Assembly (NCBI RefSeq): GCF_013744875.1
Contig: NZ_CP059399.1
Span: 5,704,001 to 5,768,000 of the forward strand
DNA: 64,000 nt
Reading direction: 5' to 3'
Source of the DNA: Nocardia huaxiensis
GTDB lineage: Bacteria > Actinomycetota > Actinomycetes > Mycobacteriales > Mycobacteriaceae
The position numbers and the translations under genes were made by a program. The stretch's first letter is position 1, and each line of letters begins with the position of its first letter. The notes below the pieces were generated by a model. It saw only the letters and a list, made by a program, of their open reading frames with translations. It was not told the origin of the DNA and did no database searches. Of the stretch, positions 17,944-26,602 are shown piece after piece.

Positions 17944-18468
17944 TCAGGCCGCCAGTGCGCGCAGATATCGACGCCGGTAGAACTGTTGCGCGACCAGCAG
18001 AGCGGGGAAGGCCGTGCGCCAAGGACCGCTCGGGGCGGGGCGGGTGAGGGACCGCAAGGTCAGATAGACCGTGCCGTCGGGGGTTGTGTGGACGATGAAA
18101 GCCTCCTCGCCCGAGACCGGGTGGCCGGGTTGGGTGCCGTAGGCGAATCCGCGCCGGTGGGGCAGATCCACGACCTGGACCACCAGCACGGGTTCCCGCA
18201 CGGTGAGCGGGCCGAAGGCCGCTGATATCACGTACTGGCCGCCTGCGGCCACGCGATCGGACGCACCGTCACCTGGCTGCACACGGAATCCGCTGCGGCG
18301 CTTGATCTCCCACCGCAGCACCTGCTGGGACACGGCCTCCCAGAACTCGGCGCCCCGGCCGATCACGATTGTTCGCTCGAACCGCCGGAATCCCGGAAGC
18401 TGGTCGTTCCAGTCCGGGTCTTCCGGGCGGGTCGCACCGGCCGGGCTGTAGGTGAGTGTGGAGGTCAC
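17944..18468 (-). CDS. DUF1990 family protein
   Basis: 174 residues beginning at a GTG. The signature of DUF1990 is present: a central VVDLPHRRGFAYGTQPGHPVSGEEAFIV block, an upstream WEIKRRSGFRV segment and a C-terminal AQQFYRRRYLRAL helix. The family is widespread in actinobacteria and has a START-like look; its function is not established. It probably forms a leftward unit with the methyltransferase upstream (36 nt apart). Confidence 0.85.
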   Translation of the reverse strand: MTSTLTYSPAGATRPEDPDWNDQLPGFRRFERTIVIGRGAEFWEAVSQQVLRWEIKRRSGFRVQPGDGASDRVAAGGQYVISAAFGPLTVREPVLVVQVVDLPHRRGFAYGTQPGHPVSGEEAFIVHTTPDGTVYLTLRSLTRPAPSGPWRTAFPALLVAQQFYRRRYLRALAA

Positions 18469-18504
18469 CGTCGAATTCTCGCGTACGGGCAGCCGAGCCG
18501 TGGA

Positions 18505-19164
18505 TCAGAGGCGGCGGAAACGGGCCAGCCAGGCGGCGACGTCGACGCGGCCGTCGTGGACTTCGAGGTTGGCGGCCTCTTCGGCGACGACTTCGGTGAC
18601 GCGGCCCCGGTAGCGAGTGGGCGTCAATTCCTCCAATTCCCAGCCCTCGGTGAAGGATTCGCGGATGAGAGCGTCGCTGATGCGGGGGCCGATGCCGGGC
18701 TCGCGATCGGAGAGGGCCAGCAGGTGGAGCGTCCCGCCGGGCCTGAGAATGGCGTGCAGGCTCCGGACGTAGGCGGCGCGGGATTCGGCGTCGTCGCCGA
18801 AGACATGGAACAGGGCGCTGTCGAGGACGGTGTCGAAGCCTTCGGGATAGCCCGACAGTGCCGGGGACTGCGACAGGTTGAGGGCGTCGGCAACATCGAA
18901 CTTGGCCTGCGGGACGCCGTGAGCGGCGGCATTGGCGCGAGCCTGGGCGATGGCGCTGGGCGCGTGGTCGATGCCGTGGACGGTGTAGCCCAGGCGGGTG
19001 AGCAGGATGGTGTGTTCGCCCGCCCCGCAGCCGGGGTCGAGGATGGTGCCGTGCAGTCGGCCGGACCGTTCCAGCTCGACGATGGCGGGCTGCGGTTCGC
19101 CGATCACCCAGGGGGCGGTGTCGTTGTCGTAGACGGTGTTCCAGAATTCTGCGGGTCGGGTCAT
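18505..19164 (-). CDS. Class I SAM-dependent methyltransferase
   Basis: 219 residues starting at the ATG at 19164; an in-frame TTG 21 nt upstream is less likely. Motif I ILDPGCGAGEHT gives the SAM site, with VHGIDHAP as the acidic second strand and FDVADALNL, then FDTVLDSALFHVF as the post-motif region. The opening FWNTVYDNDTAPWVIGEPQP resembles thiopurine/thiol S-methyltransferase-like proteins, which act on small molecules. No substrate evidence is visible. Confidence 0.88.
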   Translation of the reverse strand: MTRPAEFWNTVYDNDTAPWVIGEPQPAIVELERSGRLHGTILDPGCGAGEHTILLTRLGYTVHGIDHAPSAIAQARANAAAHGVPQAKFDVADALNLSQSPALSGYPEGFDTVLDSALFHVFGDDAESRAAYVRSLHAILRPGGTLHLLALSDREPGIGPRISDALIRESFTEGWELEELTPTRYRGRVTEVVAEEAANLEVHDGRVDVAAWLARFRRL

Positions 19165-19192
19165 GTCTCCAGGGTGGCCCCTCAACCTTGGT

Positions 19193-20401
19193 TCAGGTCA
19201 AGGATCTTCGGCGCGTGGAACGGAAGAGTGTGTCGCGCGCGGCCCAGGCTGCGGCGGCCAGCACCACCGTGTAGATGAGGATGAATTCGTTCATGAGTAC
19301 GGGGGCGATGGTCCACCAGGGCGGGTAGAGGAAAAGGCCGATGGAGACCCAGTTCTCGTCCCATTTGTAGGGCCAGGCCGCGGTGGCGAGGTAGAGCGCC
19401 GCGAAGGCGACCCACCAGCGCGGGCGCGATTGCGCCAGGTGCACGAGGTGAACGAGCAGCGGAACGAACCACACCCAGTGGTGACTCCAGGAGAACGGCG
19501 ACACCGCGCAGGCGGTGAGCCCGGCGAGGGCGATGGCGAGCAGGCGATCACCCCGGCGTTCCAGGGCCGCGACGACCAGCAGGCTCACGGCCGCAACGGT
19601 TCCCGCGACGAGCACCCACAGCCAGATCGGCGCGGTCCCCTCGCTCAGGTGGGCGAGGGTGCCGCGCAACGACTGATTCGACGGATGGGTGTCGGGTGCG
19701 ATGCGATCGGACCGCAGGAAGGTCGACAGCCAGTACTGCCGGGAGTCCGAGGGCAGGATGGCCCATGCCACGGCTATGGTGGCGGCGAAGGTCAGCGCTG
19801 CCGTGACGGCGGTACGCCACTGCCGCAGCACCAGGTACTGCACGATGAAATACCCTGGCACCAGCTTGATTCCGGCCGCCAGCCCGGTGCCGACCCCACG
19901 CAGGCGGCTCCCCTCCCCGCGCGAGAAGTCCCACAGCACAAGGACCATCAGCATCAGGTTGATCTGCCCGTAGTACAGGGTCGTGCGCACCGGTTCCAGG
20001 AACACGCACGTAAGCGCAAGCAGCACACTGCTTCCCGCCAGCCACCGGTCGGCGCGGTAGCCGAGGATCTTCCAGCACAGCATGATCGCGGTGAACAGCA
20101 CGATCATGTTCAATGCCAGCCACAGCGGGCTCAGGTACGTCCACGGCACCAGCGCGGCCGGCAGGAACGCGAGCGCCGAGAACGGCGTGTAGGTGTACAG
20201 CAGGCCGCGCAGGGTGGGCGTCGTGTACAGCGGTTCGCCGCGCACGACGCGTTCCGCGCCGTCGCGGTAGATGTGCGCGTCCAGCCCGCCGACCAGGATC
20301 CCTGACTTGTCCAGCCACGGATCCACCGTCGTGAACAGCAGGACCACCGCCAGCCCCGCCATCAGTGTGAGCGCGAAAAGCGTTGGCCGAGAGCGTGACA
20401 T
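19193..20401 (-). CDS. GT87-family (DUF2029) polyprenol-phosphate-mannose mannosyltransferase
   Basis: A GT-C type integral membrane glycosyltransferase of about 402 residues with 10 or more helices. The first extracytoplasmic loop carries the acidic motif LVGGLDAHIYRDGAERVVRGEPLYT, and SPFSWSHHWVWFVPL near the end is typical of the DUF2029/GT87 family. That family includes mycobacterial PimE and the alpha-1,2-mannosyltransferases of lipoarabinomannan synthesis, using polyprenyl-phospho-mannose outside the membrane. Which acceptor is used here is open. The ATG at 20401 is preferred for a short N-terminus; a GTG at 20425 is possible. Confidence 0.85.
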   Translation of the reverse strand: MSRSRPTLFALTLMAGLAVVLLFTTVDPWLDKSGILVGGLDAHIYRDGAERVVRGEPLYTTPTLRGLLYTYTPFSALAFLPAALVPWTYLSPLWLALNMIVLFTAIMLCWKILGYRADRWLAGSSVLLALTCVFLEPVRTTLYYGQINLMLMVLVLWDFSRGEGSRLRGVGTGLAAGIKLVPGYFIVQYLVLRQWRTAVTAALTFAATIAVAWAILPSDSRQYWLSTFLRSDRIAPDTHPSNQSLRGTLAHLSEGTAPIWLWVLVAGTVAAVSLLVVAALERRGDRLLAIALAGLTACAVSPFSWSHHWVWFVPLLVHLVHLAQSRPRWWVAFAALYLATAAWPYKWDENWVSIGLFLYPPWWTIAPVLMNEFILIYTVVLAAAAWAARDTLFRSTRRRSLT

Positions 20402-20434
20402 CTCCAACGTTCGCGCAACCACCACAAATGGTTA

Positions 20435-20446
20435 CGTTACGTAACG
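20435..20446. promoter_or_regulatory. Perfect 12-bp palindrome CGTTACGTAACG
   Basis: CGTTACGTAACG lies 33 bp upstream of the mannosyltransferase ATG, in an AT-richer stretch. It is the right size for a dimeric regulator site. No regulator gene is adjacent, so the ligand is unknown. Confidence 0.45.
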
Positions 20447-20494
20447 AATTTGGCAACGCAGTTATCCGACGACTGTGATGTGGAGTACACCCGG

Positions 20495-21364
20495 TTACAA
20501 CCTGGTCTGATCCATCGCTTCCACCGGGGCCTGCGCCCGCGACAACCGGATCGCTGCGACAACCATCACGCCGACGGCGACCAGCACGACCACCGTGCCG
20601 ACCGGGCCACTGCGCAGCCGCTCGTCCAGCACGGTCACTCCGAGGAAGGCCGCCCCCAGCGGTTCGGCGACCGTGAACGCGGGCAGTGACGCCGACAGCG
20701 GCCCCGCCTGATAGCCGCGCTGCTGCAGGTACAGTCCGAGCCCGCCCGTGACGACCAGGGTGTAGGTTTGCCAGCTGCCGACTGCGGCGCCGGCCCCGTG
20801 CTCGAACAGCTGCGTCACATGCGAGGTGAGCGCCGCCGAGATACCGAACAGCAGCCCGGCGGATGCCCCGAGCAACAGCGCCCGCACCGCCGGCTCCCGC
20901 GCGGTCAGCGCGACGACCACGGCCACGGCGACAACTCCGAGCAACAGTCCCAGCGGCCCAGCCCATTCCCGCCACGGCGCGTCCGACTCCCCCGCCGTCG
21001 GATCCCCGACGATGAGGAACACCGCGAGCGCCACCGACAACGCCACCGCCTGGGCCCACATGCGCGCGGTCACCGCCCGCCCGCCGTATCGCGCGGCCAA
21101 GGGCAGCGCGAACACCAGCGCGCTCACCAGAATCGGCTGCACCACCAACACCGACCCCAGGGCCAGCGCCGCCACCTGAAACGCGAATCCTCCAGCGTCC
21201 CCGATGATTCCGGCCCACCAGCGCGGATCGCGCACCAGCCCGGCGAGCAGCGCCTCCCCCTCCGGCACCGCCGCCGCGGCCCGCTGCTGCGCCACCGCGG
21301 CCACCGCGAACAGTACGGCGGCGACGAAGGCGCACACGACGGCCGCCACGGGAAGATCGGGCAT
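20495..21364 (-). CDS. DMT/EamA-like drug/metabolite permease
   Basis: 289 residues with about nine hydrophobic helices separated by short charged loops. The glycine-rich GGFAFQVAALALGSVLVVQPILVS and the late AFTVAEPLGAAFLGVTVLDERL are typical of the DMT superfamily, actinobacterial branch. The ATG at 21364 (MPDLPVAAV) starts directly before the first helix, whereas the longer frame adds a basic segment without support. Substrate and direction are unknown. Confidence 0.82.
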   Translation of the reverse strand: MPDLPVAAVVCAFVAAVLFAVAAVAQQRAAAAVPEGEALLAGLVRDPRWWAGIIGDAGGFAFQVAALALGSVLVVQPILVSALVFALPLAARYGGRAVTARMWAQAVALSVALAVFLIVGDPTAGESDAPWREWAGPLGLLLGVVAVAVVVALTAREPAVRALLLGASAGLLFGISAALTSHVTQLFEHGAGAAVGSWQTYTLVVTGGLGLYLQQRGYQAGPLSASLPAFTVAEPLGAAFLGVTVLDERLRSGPVGTVVVLVAVGVMVVAAIRLSRAQAPVEAMDQTRL

Positions 21365-21533
21365 TCGACCAGTCTGCCGCACCGCCGCCCGCATGCCCGC
21401 CAGCGACGCGGCGCACCGCATTCGCGCTGCTCACGGTTTGCGGAGTAGCCACGAGGCTGCCGGAAAGGTGCGATGATGTTGATTGTCGATCGCGGTAGCA
21501 GTTTCCATACGCCTCGAAATGGGGGATCTCGGT

Positions 21534-22991
21534 ATGGCGAAGCCCGTTTCGACCTCGCGGATCGCGCGGGGGTCGAAGCTCGGTGCGATGGTGGCTCAGC
21601 AGGCGGTGCGCAAACGGCGTACGAAACTGTCCATGCTCGGGCGGTCCCAGCAGGCGCGCGCCCGGCTGGCGGACGAGTCGATCCTGCGCATGGCCGACCA
21701 TGTGGTCCGGGTGCTGGGCGAGATGAAGGGCCTGGCAATGAAATTGGGGCAGCTGCTGTCGCTGCTCGACGTGCAGCTGGTGCCGCCGCGGCATCGGGAG
21801 GCGTTCCAGCAGCGGCTGGCGGTGCTGTTCGATCACGCGCCGACGGTGGCCTTCGCGGATATGCGCCGGGTGATCGAGGAGGATCGCGGCGCACCGCTGG
21901 CCGCGCTGTTCGCCGAGTTCGATCCGGAGCCGATCGCGGCGGCCTCCATCGGGCAGGTCTATCGCGCAAGGCTTTTCGACGGCACCGAGGTCGCGGTGAA
22001 GGTGCAGTATCCGGGCGTGGATCAGGCGGTGCGCGCGGATCTGAGCAATCTGGGGCTGATGCGCATCATGATCCAGCAGGCCCTGCCCGGCTTCACCCCG
22101 GCGGTGTTCGACGAATTCCGCGACAGTTTCGAGAACGAGCTGGACTATGTCGCCGAGGCGCGCACCCAGCGGCAGGTGGCCGAGTTGTATGCCGATCACC
22201 CGTTCATGGCTGTGCCGCAAGCGTTTCCGGAGTTGAGCACGCGCCGGGTGCTGGTGAGCGAGTTCGCCCCCGGCATCGATTTCGATGGTATCCGCCGGCT
22301 GCCCGATGCCGAGCGCGACCGGATCGGCGAGATCATCTACCGGTTCTATGTGGGCTCACTGTTCGAGTCCGCGGAGTTCTGCGGCGATCCGCATCCGGGC
22401 AATATCCTGCTGCGCGAGGACGGCACGGTGGTATTCCTGGATTTCGGCCTCTACAAGCGAATGGCCCACGAGCACATCGCCTTCGAAGCCACCTGTCTGC
22501 GCGCGGTGGCCGAGGATCGCTGCGACGATCTGTATCAGCTCATGATCGATCGCGGCATCATCCAGTATCCGGCCGCCGTCACCCCCGAGGGGTGCTGCGA
22601 CTACATCCTGTCGGCGGCCGAATGGATGATGGTCGACGAGGAGCTGACGATCACGCCCGAACTGGCCTCCGGCGCGCTGCTGCACGCCATCGATCCGCGC
22701 TGCCCCGATTCCGCCGGTATGCGCCGCCAGAATCTGCCGCCCGAGCATCTGTTCTCCCGCCGGGTCGGCTTCTGGACCTGCGGTGTGCTGGGTCAGCTGC
22801 GCGCCACCGCGAACTGGAACGATATGACCCGCGAGTGGCTCTACGGCGCGGAGCCGGTGACGGAACTCGGTGTGCTGCACCGCAAGTGGATGGCCCGCCA
22901 CGGGCTGGGCGTGGTCAGCCCACCGGCCCCGCGATCAGAGTCGCCTGCCCCTGCCGCGGCCCGCCGTACGCGTCGCTCCACTCGACAGTGA
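21534..22991 (+). CDS. ABC1/UbiB-family atypical kinase
   Basis: 485 residues from the ATG at 21534. Family motifs appear in order: K-x-G-Q as MKLGQLLSLLD, the Ala-rich loop PIAAASIGQVYRA, the lysine in VAVKVQYPG, ENELDYVAEA, the catalytic loop GDPHPGNIL and the metal-binding FLDFGLYKR. In this family the Ala-rich loop replaces the Gly-rich loop and favours ATPase-like activity linked to quinone or lipid metabolism. The last 77 bp overlap the 3' end of the opposite-strand protease gene. The C-terminal Pro/Ala/Arg-rich tail lies in that overlap. Confidence 0.9.
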   Translation: MAKPVSTSRIARGSKLGAMVAQQAVRKRRTKLSMLGRSQQARARLADESILRMADHVVRVLGEMKGLAMKLGQLLSLLDVQLVPPRHREAFQQRLAVLFDHAPTVAFADMRRVIEEDRGAPLAALFAEFDPEPIAAASIGQVYRARLFDGTEVAVKVQYPGVDQAVRADLSNLGLMRIMIQQALPGFTPAVFDEFRDSFENELDYVAEARTQRQVAELYADHPFMAVPQAFPELSTRRVLVSEFAPGIDFDGIRRLPDAERDRIGEIIYRFYVGSLFESAEFCGDPHPGNILLREDGTVVFLDFGLYKRMAHEHIAFEATCLRAVAEDRCDDLYQLMIDRGIIQYPAAVTPEGCCDYILSAAEWMMVDEELTITPELASGALLHAIDPRCPDSAGMRRQNLPPEHLFSRRVGFWTCGVLGQLRATANWNDMTREWLYGAEPVTELGVLHRKWMARHGLGVVSPPAPRSESPAPAAARRTRRSTRQ

Positions 22992-24096
22992 CCTGATCAC
23001 CCGGATGCGTGGTGTCCATGGCCGCGGTCAGCGCGGTCGGTGAATCGATGGCGCGGCCGTCGACCGCGGTGATCACATCACCGGCGGCGAGTCCGAGCTG
23101 ATCGGCGGGCGTCCCCGAAACCACCTGCCGCACAAGCGCTCCGCCCTGGACCGGGCTGACGGCGGCACCGAGCAGGGCGCTCTGGCCGATGTGCACGGTG
23201 TCCGAGGATGCGCCGGCCTCGATATCGTGCGCGATGGCCACCGCCTGATCGATCGGAATGGCGAAGCCGGTGCCGCCGGCGTCACGGCCCATGCGCTGGA
23301 ATCGGTATCCGGCCGAGGCGGCGGTGTCCATGCCGACCACCTCACCCGAATTGTTGATGAGCGGGCCACCGGAGTCGCCGGGCTGGATATCGGCCGCCAC
23401 CTGGATGAGCCCGTGCAGTTGCTCGGAGCTGCTCGCGGACTCGTCGCTGGCGGTGATGTCCTGATTCAGCGCCGTGACCCGGCCTGCCGCGACGCTGGGC
23501 GCACCGCCGACGCCACCGGCATTGCCGATGCCGGCCACGCTGTCGCCGACCGCGACGGTGCCGGAGTCCCCGATCTTCGCGGTCTGCAGCCCGGAGGCGT
23601 CCGAGAGCTGCAGCAGCGCGACATCCTGGGATCGGTCGTAGCCCAGCACGGTGGCGCGATAGGTCTGCCCATTGCCGATATCGGTGACCGAGATGGCGGT
23701 CGCGCCCTCCACCACGTGGTTGTTGGTGAGCACCTTGCCGTCGGAGCTGAGCACGATCCCGGTGCCCGCGGTCCCCGCGCCCTGCAAGCCCAGATCCGCG
23801 TCGATGTCCACCAGTCCCGGCGCGGCCTGTTGCGCTGCCAGCGAAATGTCCTGGAAATCAGCGGGTTTCGCGACCAGCCCGGTGGAAGCCGGGGTGCCGG
23901 CCGTCGCCTCGGCGGCTGCCGACGCGCTCGCTGCCCCCAGCTCCACGCCCACAGCCGTGATGCCGATGGCGAGCGCCACACCGGCGGAGCCGATGATCCA
24001 GCACAGACCCTTGCGGTCATATCGGGGCGCCGGTGTTCCGGGCTGCCCGTTCTCAGGCGTTTGCGTCTGCTCACCCCGCTGCGGCTGTTCAGTCAT
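22915..24096 (-). CDS. HtrA-like S1C serine protease with PDZ domain
   Basis: 393 residues: a cytosolic Gln/Pro-rich N-terminus (~28), one membrane helix (WIIGSAGVALAIGITAVGV), a trypsin-like domain and a C-terminal PDZ domain. Catalytic residues are visible: His in TNNHVVEG, Asp in DRSQDVALLQL and Ser in QPGDSGGPLIN. The PDZ segment contains PADQLGLAAGDVITAVDGRAI. The protein is probably anchored with its protease domain outside the membrane and acts in envelope quality control. It ends within the ABC1 gene (convergent overlap of 77 bp). Confidence 0.92.
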   Translation of the reverse strand: MTEQPQRGEQTQTPENGQPGTPAPRYDRKGLCWIIGSAGVALAIGITAVGVELGAASASAAAEATAGTPASTGLVAKPADFQDISLAAQQAAPGLVDIDADLGLQGAGTAGTGIVLSSDGKVLTNNHVVEGATAISVTDIGNGQTYRATVLGYDRSQDVALLQLSDASGLQTAKIGDSGTVAVGDSVAGIGNAGGVGGAPSVAAGRVTALNQDITASDESASSSEQLHGLIQVAADIQPGDSGGPLINNSGEVVGMDTAASAGYRFQRMGRDAGGTGFAIPIDQAVAIAHDIEAGASSDTVHIGQSALLGAAVSPVQGGALVRQVVSGTPADQLGLAAGDVITAVDGRAIDSPTALTAAMDTTHPGDQVTVEWSDAYGGPRQGQATLIAGPVG

Positions 24097-24192
24097 GCCG
24101 ACCAGAGAACCGACGGCTGCTGAGAAGTCGCTGATAGGAACCGAACCGCACCCTGCGAATCCGGTTAGGCACAGGTCCGAGCCAGTGTTGCG

Positions 24193-25611
24193 TCAGTCAC
24201 CGAACAGTTTGCGAAGTGTGGGTTCCCACGCCGCCGCATGATCGGGAAAACACCGGTCGAGGAGATCGAGCATGATCGCCGGGGCCGTGGAGGCCCCCGG
24301 GGACGCACCCAGCAGACCCGCGATGGTGCCGTCCACGCTGGTGACCAGCTCGGTGCCGAAGGTCAGCACGCCGATCCGATCGGGATCGGGTTTCACCAGC
24401 TGGGCGCGCTGACCGGCCTGCACCGGATACCAATCGGCCGGGTCGGCCTCCGGGTAGAACCGTTGCAGCTGAGCGAATTTGCGCTTGCGCGTGGACAGCA
24501 GCTGGCCGATCAGATAGCCGATGAGGGACATGTTCTGGATTCCGACGGCGATCAGGACGGCGAGGTTGCGCGGGCGCAGCGTCGTGAACAGGTCGGTGCG
24601 GCGGCCGTTCTTCAACAGCCTGGTGCTGAACGTGGCGTAGGGACCGAACAGGAGCGATTCGCGGCCGTCGACGAGGCGTTTGTCCAAGTGCGGCACCGAC
24701 ATCGGGGGTGCGCCGAGCGCGGCCTGGCTGTACACCTTGGCCTCGTGCCGGGCCACGACGGCGGGGTTGTCGGTGCGCAGGAATTGCGCGCCGAAGGGGA
24801 ACACCGCGTAGCCGCGGACCTCGGGGATGCGGGCCTGCTGCAAGAGCTTCAACGCGTACCCGCCCGCGCCGACGAATACGAATCTGGCCTCGATGCCGAA
24901 GCGCGCCTTGGTGTTCCGGTCGCGGCCGGTGACGGCCCATACGCCTGCAGGGGTGCGACGCAGGCCGGTCACCTCGCGCCGGAGCCGGATGTCCGCGCCG
25001 GCGTCGGCCATGGCGTCCACCAGTGCGTGGGTCAGCGCGCCGAAGTCGATGTCGGTGCCCGCTTCGTAGCGGGTCGCGGCCATGGGCTCACCCGGTGTGC
25101 GGCCGTTCATGACCAGCGGCGCCCATTCGGCGAGGGTGGCGGGGTCCTCGGTGTAGCGCATGGCGGAGAAATGCGGCAGTGCACGCAGCGTCTCGAAGCG
25201 CTCGCGCAGGTAGGCGACATCCCGGTCACCGAACACCACATCCATGTGCGGAGCGGGGCTCAGGAAGCCGGCCTGATCGCGAATGTTGCCATCCTCGGCC
25301 AGTGCATCCCAGAATCGCCGGGACAGCTGGAACATTCCGGCGATCTGCTCGGCCTTGCCGGGGTCGTGCGGATCGGGCATGTAGTTCAGCTCGCACAGCC
25401 CGGAATGCCCGGTGCCCGCGTTGTTCCACGGGTTCGTGCTCTCCTGCGCGAGCGCTCCGAGCCGCTCGTACAGCACCACCGACCAATTCGGTTGCAGCTT
25501 GGCCAGTATCGCTCCCAGCGTGGCGGACATGATGCCGCCGCCGATCAACACGACATCGGCAATTTCCTGCGCGCCAGCCGATTTCGGTTCCGACGTGAGT
25601 GGTCCGGTCAT
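24193..25611 (-). CDS. mqo: Malate:quinone oxidoreductase
   Basis: FAD-dependent, membrane-peripheral enzyme that oxidises malate to oxaloacetate and reduces quinone. 472 residues from an ATG at 25611, with GGGAGGT 6-7 nt upstream deciding the start; the longer frame runs into the LysR gene. Family motifs: VVLIGGGIMSATLGAIL, STNPWNNAGTGHSGLCELNY, GAGGYALKLLQQ, FPFGAQFLR, and LLGASPGASTAPAIMLDLL near the end. The gene stands alone and divergent from a LysR gene with 88 bp between them, suggesting control by that regulator. Confidence 0.95.
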   Translation of the reverse strand: MTGPLTSEPKSAGAQEIADVVLIGGGIMSATLGAILAKLQPNWSVVLYERLGALAQESTNPWNNAGTGHSGLCELNYMPDPHDPGKAEQIAGMFQLSRRFWDALAEDGNIRDQAGFLSPAPHMDVVFGDRDVAYLRERFETLRALPHFSAMRYTEDPATLAEWAPLVMNGRTPGEPMAATRYEAGTDIDFGALTHALVDAMADAGADIRLRREVTGLRRTPAGVWAVTGRDRNTKARFGIEARFVFVGAGGYALKLLQQARIPEVRGYAVFPFGAQFLRTDNPAVVARHEAKVYSQAALGAPPMSVPHLDKRLVDGRESLLFGPYATFSTRLLKNGRRTDLFTTLRPRNLAVLIAVGIQNMSLIGYLIGQLLSTRKRKFAQLQRFYPEADPADWYPVQAGQRAQLVKPDPDRIGVLTFGTELVTSVDGTIAGLLGASPGASTAPAIMLDLLDRCFPDHAAAWEPTLRKLFGD

Positions 25612-25675
25612 TTCGCCACCTCCCTGTGTGAGTGAGGTCATCGTCACGCCGTCCGGACTCATCCGTCCAATGTCG

Positions 25676-25706
25676 ATTTCGGCGAAATACCATCCGGATA
25701 TGGATG
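25676..25706. promoter_or_regulatory. mqo/LysR intergenic inverted repeats
   Basis: Two inverted repeats lie in the 88-bp divergent intergenic region. ATTTCGGCGAAAT (25676-25688) is a perfect 13-bp hyphenated palindrome. CATCC-N6-GGATG (25691-25706) overlaps the LysR ATG. LysR proteins bind interrupted dyads and usually repress themselves, which this placement fits. Confidence 0.5.
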
Positions 25707-26602
25707 ATTCGCTCTCGACGCAGCTGGAGGCCCTGGCGCCCCTGCTCGCCGCCTTCGATACCGCCGCCGATGAGGGCCACATCACACGCGCCGCACAGCG
25801 TCTGGGCGTCCCGCAGTCGTCCTTGAGCCGCCGGTTGAAGACGGTCGAGAGAACCCTTGGCGTCCAGCTGTTTCAACCGGTCGGACGCGGTATCACCCTC
25901 ACTCCGGCGGGACGTGAGCTGTTCGCCAGCACCCGTGAGGTGATGCGCGCGCTCGACGACGCGGTGACGGTCGTGCGCGGCAATGCCGATCCCGACAGCG
26001 GTCTGGTGCGCTTCGGTTTTCCGCTCTCCCTCGGGCCGGTGAGCATTCCGGCTCTGCTGGCCGACTTCCACACCGCGGCACCGCGAATCCGGCTGCACCT
26101 CGTCCAGGCGCACGGCGAGGCGCTCGCCGATATGGTTCGCGACGGCCGCCTCGACCTGGCCGTCATGATTCCCCCGCCCGAGGATCTCCCCTCGATCACC
26201 CTGGGACGGCAGCCCATTCACCTCTACGTCTGCCCCGGTCACCGTCTCGCCGGCCGCACCCGCGTCGGTCCGGCCGAGCTGGCGGGCGAATCGTTCATCG
26301 CCAATCCACCCGCCTACCATCTCCGGCGGCTCCTCGACACCTACTGTGCCGCAGCCGGTTTCACTCCCGACGTGGCCTTCGAGATCACCGAGTTCGAAAC
26401 CCTGCGCGCGTTCGTCGAGCACGGACTCGGTATCGCCCTGCTTCCCGAACCCGAGACTCCGCACCCCGGGCTGCGGCGCATCACCCTCGACGACACCCCG
26501 GCCCGCGATATAGGTCTCGCCTCCGGAAACCACCGCCCGACACCGGCGGTGGCGCGTCTGCACGCCTTTCTGGTCCGGCACTACGCGGGCGTGATCAATT
26601 GA
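25700..26602 (+). CDS. LysR-family regulator, divergent from mqo
   Basis: 300 residues. The N-terminal winged HTH reads ITRAAQRLGVPQSSLSRRLKTVERTLGVQLF with the usual GRGITLTPAGREL wing; residues ~95-295 form the periplasmic-binding-protein-like effector domain. The ATG at 25700 is the only start that places the HTH normally. A role in adjusting mqo expression is inferred from the divergent arrangement only. Its 3' end overlaps the next, convergent gene by 8 bp. Confidence 0.9.
   Translation: MDDSLSTQLEALAPLLAAFDTAADEGHITRAAQRLGVPQSSLSRRLKTVERTLGVQLFQPVGRGITLTPAGRELFASTREVMRALDDAVTVVRGNADPDSGLVRFGFPLSLGPVSIPALLADFHTAAPRIRLHLVQAHGEALADMVRDGRLDLAVMIPPPEDLPSITLGRQPIHLYVCPGHRLAGRTRVGPAELAGESFIANPPAYHLRRLLDTYCAAAGFTPDVAFEITEFETLRAFVEHGLGIALLPEPETPHPGLRRITLDDTPARDIGLASGNHRPTPAVARLHAFLVRHYAGVIN

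Noticed and set aside
19548..22220. An 890-codon minus-strand frame over the GT87, DMT and ABC1 genes
   Set aside because: It crosses three well-supported genes in other frames or strands and has repetitive Arg/Gly composition without motifs.
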